Shown here piece by piece: positions 63,358-64,000 of a stretch of DNA of 64,000 nt. How positions within the stretch are numbered: position 1 is the stretch's first letter; the number at the start of each line of letters is the position of its first letter. A program made the position numbers and the translations under genes. The stretch lies in NCBI GenBank assembly GCA_014904985.1, contig MU129006.1, positions 124,760 through 188,759 on the forward strand. The letters run 5' to 3'. Under the pieces are notes generated by a model. The model was not told the DNA's origin. It worked only from the letters and a program-made list of their open reading frames with translations, and made no database searches. Source of the stretch: Hydnum rufescens UP504 (lineage: Eukaryota; Basidiomycota; Agaricomycetes; Cantharellales; Hydnaceae).

Positions 63358-64000
63358 GATTGAAGGGAAGAACCAGCCCCGGTCCTCGGAATCCTCCCAG
63401 AGCACGATGGGAGTCTCGGGAGCAGGTCTTCCACCTTCAACGTCAAGATACAAATTTGTTCCAGGGTAGAGAATTCTAGGAGGCTGGCGGTTAGAACAGC
63501 AACCAAAGAGAAAAGTGGAAGAAGAGTACCTGATATAGCCTGGTTCATTTGGGTGGTGATCATCTGGCGTGATCTTCCAGGTCTGTTGGTGGCCGCTACC
63601 GATCACGCGTGTGCCTTTCTCAGCATCACCGTCAATACAGAGATACCTTCCGAAGGTATTCTTGATGCGGAAGAAGTCATCACCAGCATCTTCGAGGGTC
63701 CACTGAGAGGTTAAGTAGGTTAAGTAAGGCCAACAAGGGTACGTCGGGTTGGAACGCAAACCTGCTGATTGAGACCTTTATGGACAGGATATCCAATTAC
63801 GTCCCTATCGCGGCATCAGAAGAAACGGCATAGCCCATGAATAACACGATGATAATAAACGCACTGCACAGTTGCCATGATGAGGGAAGAGACATAATTA
63901 AACTGTCATGATCACCCTCACCTTAAGGTTTAGTCCACTGAGATCCAGAGCGGTGCCTGTCTGGACATTGACAAACTAGTTCAAGAGCAAGTTACAGACA
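63286..64000 (-). CDS. Ricin-B-like lectin, copy 5 (5' end outside window), reads into copy 4
   Basis: Exons seen from the right: FVNVQTGTALDLSGLNLK (about 63985-63930); a short exon near 63800-63770; main exon WTLEDAGDDFFRIKNTFGRY (about 63705) with QQTWKITPDDHHPNEPGY; and the last exon LYPGTNLYLDVEGGRPAPE, TPIVLWEDSEDRGWFFPSI. Unlike the other copies there is no stop after WFF: the frame continues PSIMPFTAGSTYVV, which is the start of copy 4. Splicing at the usual GTAGGA donor would then join two beta-trefoils in one protein of about 300 residues. The first exon lies beyond the window edge. Confidence 0.72.

Overview
This window is nuclear DNA of a filamentous basidiomycete. Genes are split by many short introns (mostly 50-60 nt, GT-AG, with polypyrimidine ends), spacing is tight on both strands, and the proteins are typical fungal forms: SIN3, SYO1, ALG9, a Ypk1-type AGC kinase, a KRE9-type GPI protein, tandem GH16 glucanases and single-domain ricin-B-like lectins. 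Agaricomycetes is the best guess. The lectin and GH16 content would fit a Cantharellales/Rhizoctonia-like fungus, but that is a low-confidence inference. I see no prokaryotic, plasmid, viral or CRISPR features.

Layout, left to right. 0-3.5 kb: the 3' part of ORC1 (+) and a decayed aminoglycoside-phosphotransferase/AIM9-type gene (+). 3.6-9.0 kb: two GH16 wall glucanase paralogues (+), separated by an AT-rich gap holding two adjacent MITE-like elements. 9.6-14.3 kb: SIN3 corepressor (+). 15-17 kb: an unrecognised single-pass membrane protein (-). 18.3-24.4 kb: SYO1 ribosomal-protein import adaptor (-), divergent from an AGC kinase (+). 25.5-31.2 kb: an AIG2-like protein and a DHX57-type RNA helicase (+). 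31.5-36.5 kb: a large disordered Ser/Pro-rich protein and a Sec14/PDR16-type lipid-transfer protein (both -). 37.7 kb: intron-containing tRNA-Leu(CAA). 38.3-42.2 kb: an SGNH-hydrolase-like type II membrane protein (-), divergent from a CSN12-type PCI protein (+). 43.4-48.9 kb: KRE9/KNH GPI protein, MFS transporter and NIF3 protein (all +). 49.5-54.4 kb: a short-chain dehydrogenase and ALG9 mannosyltransferase (both -). 54.5-64 kb: an accessory region of duplicated, inverted, fused and broken small ricin-B-like lectin genes surrounding a 5'-truncated RVB2/RUVBL2 relic.

Most genes are unrelated housekeeping functions with no operon-like logic. Wall and surface themes recur: GH16, KRE9/KNH, ALG9 and lectins. 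The most distinctive feature is the lectin cluster, with an imperfect head-to-head palindrome around 56.27 kb and a probable two-domain lectin made by read-through of one copy into the next.

Two window-wide observations matter to a reader. First, at least a dozen conserved genes break frame at a short homopolymer and recover with a one-base length change. This looks like uncorrected sequencing indels, so CDS coordinates here describe gene loci and exons, not continuous ORFs. Second, at least five introns use a GC donor (GCAAG) instead of GT. All coordinates and identities come from reading the sequence and recalling family motifs; no database search was possible.
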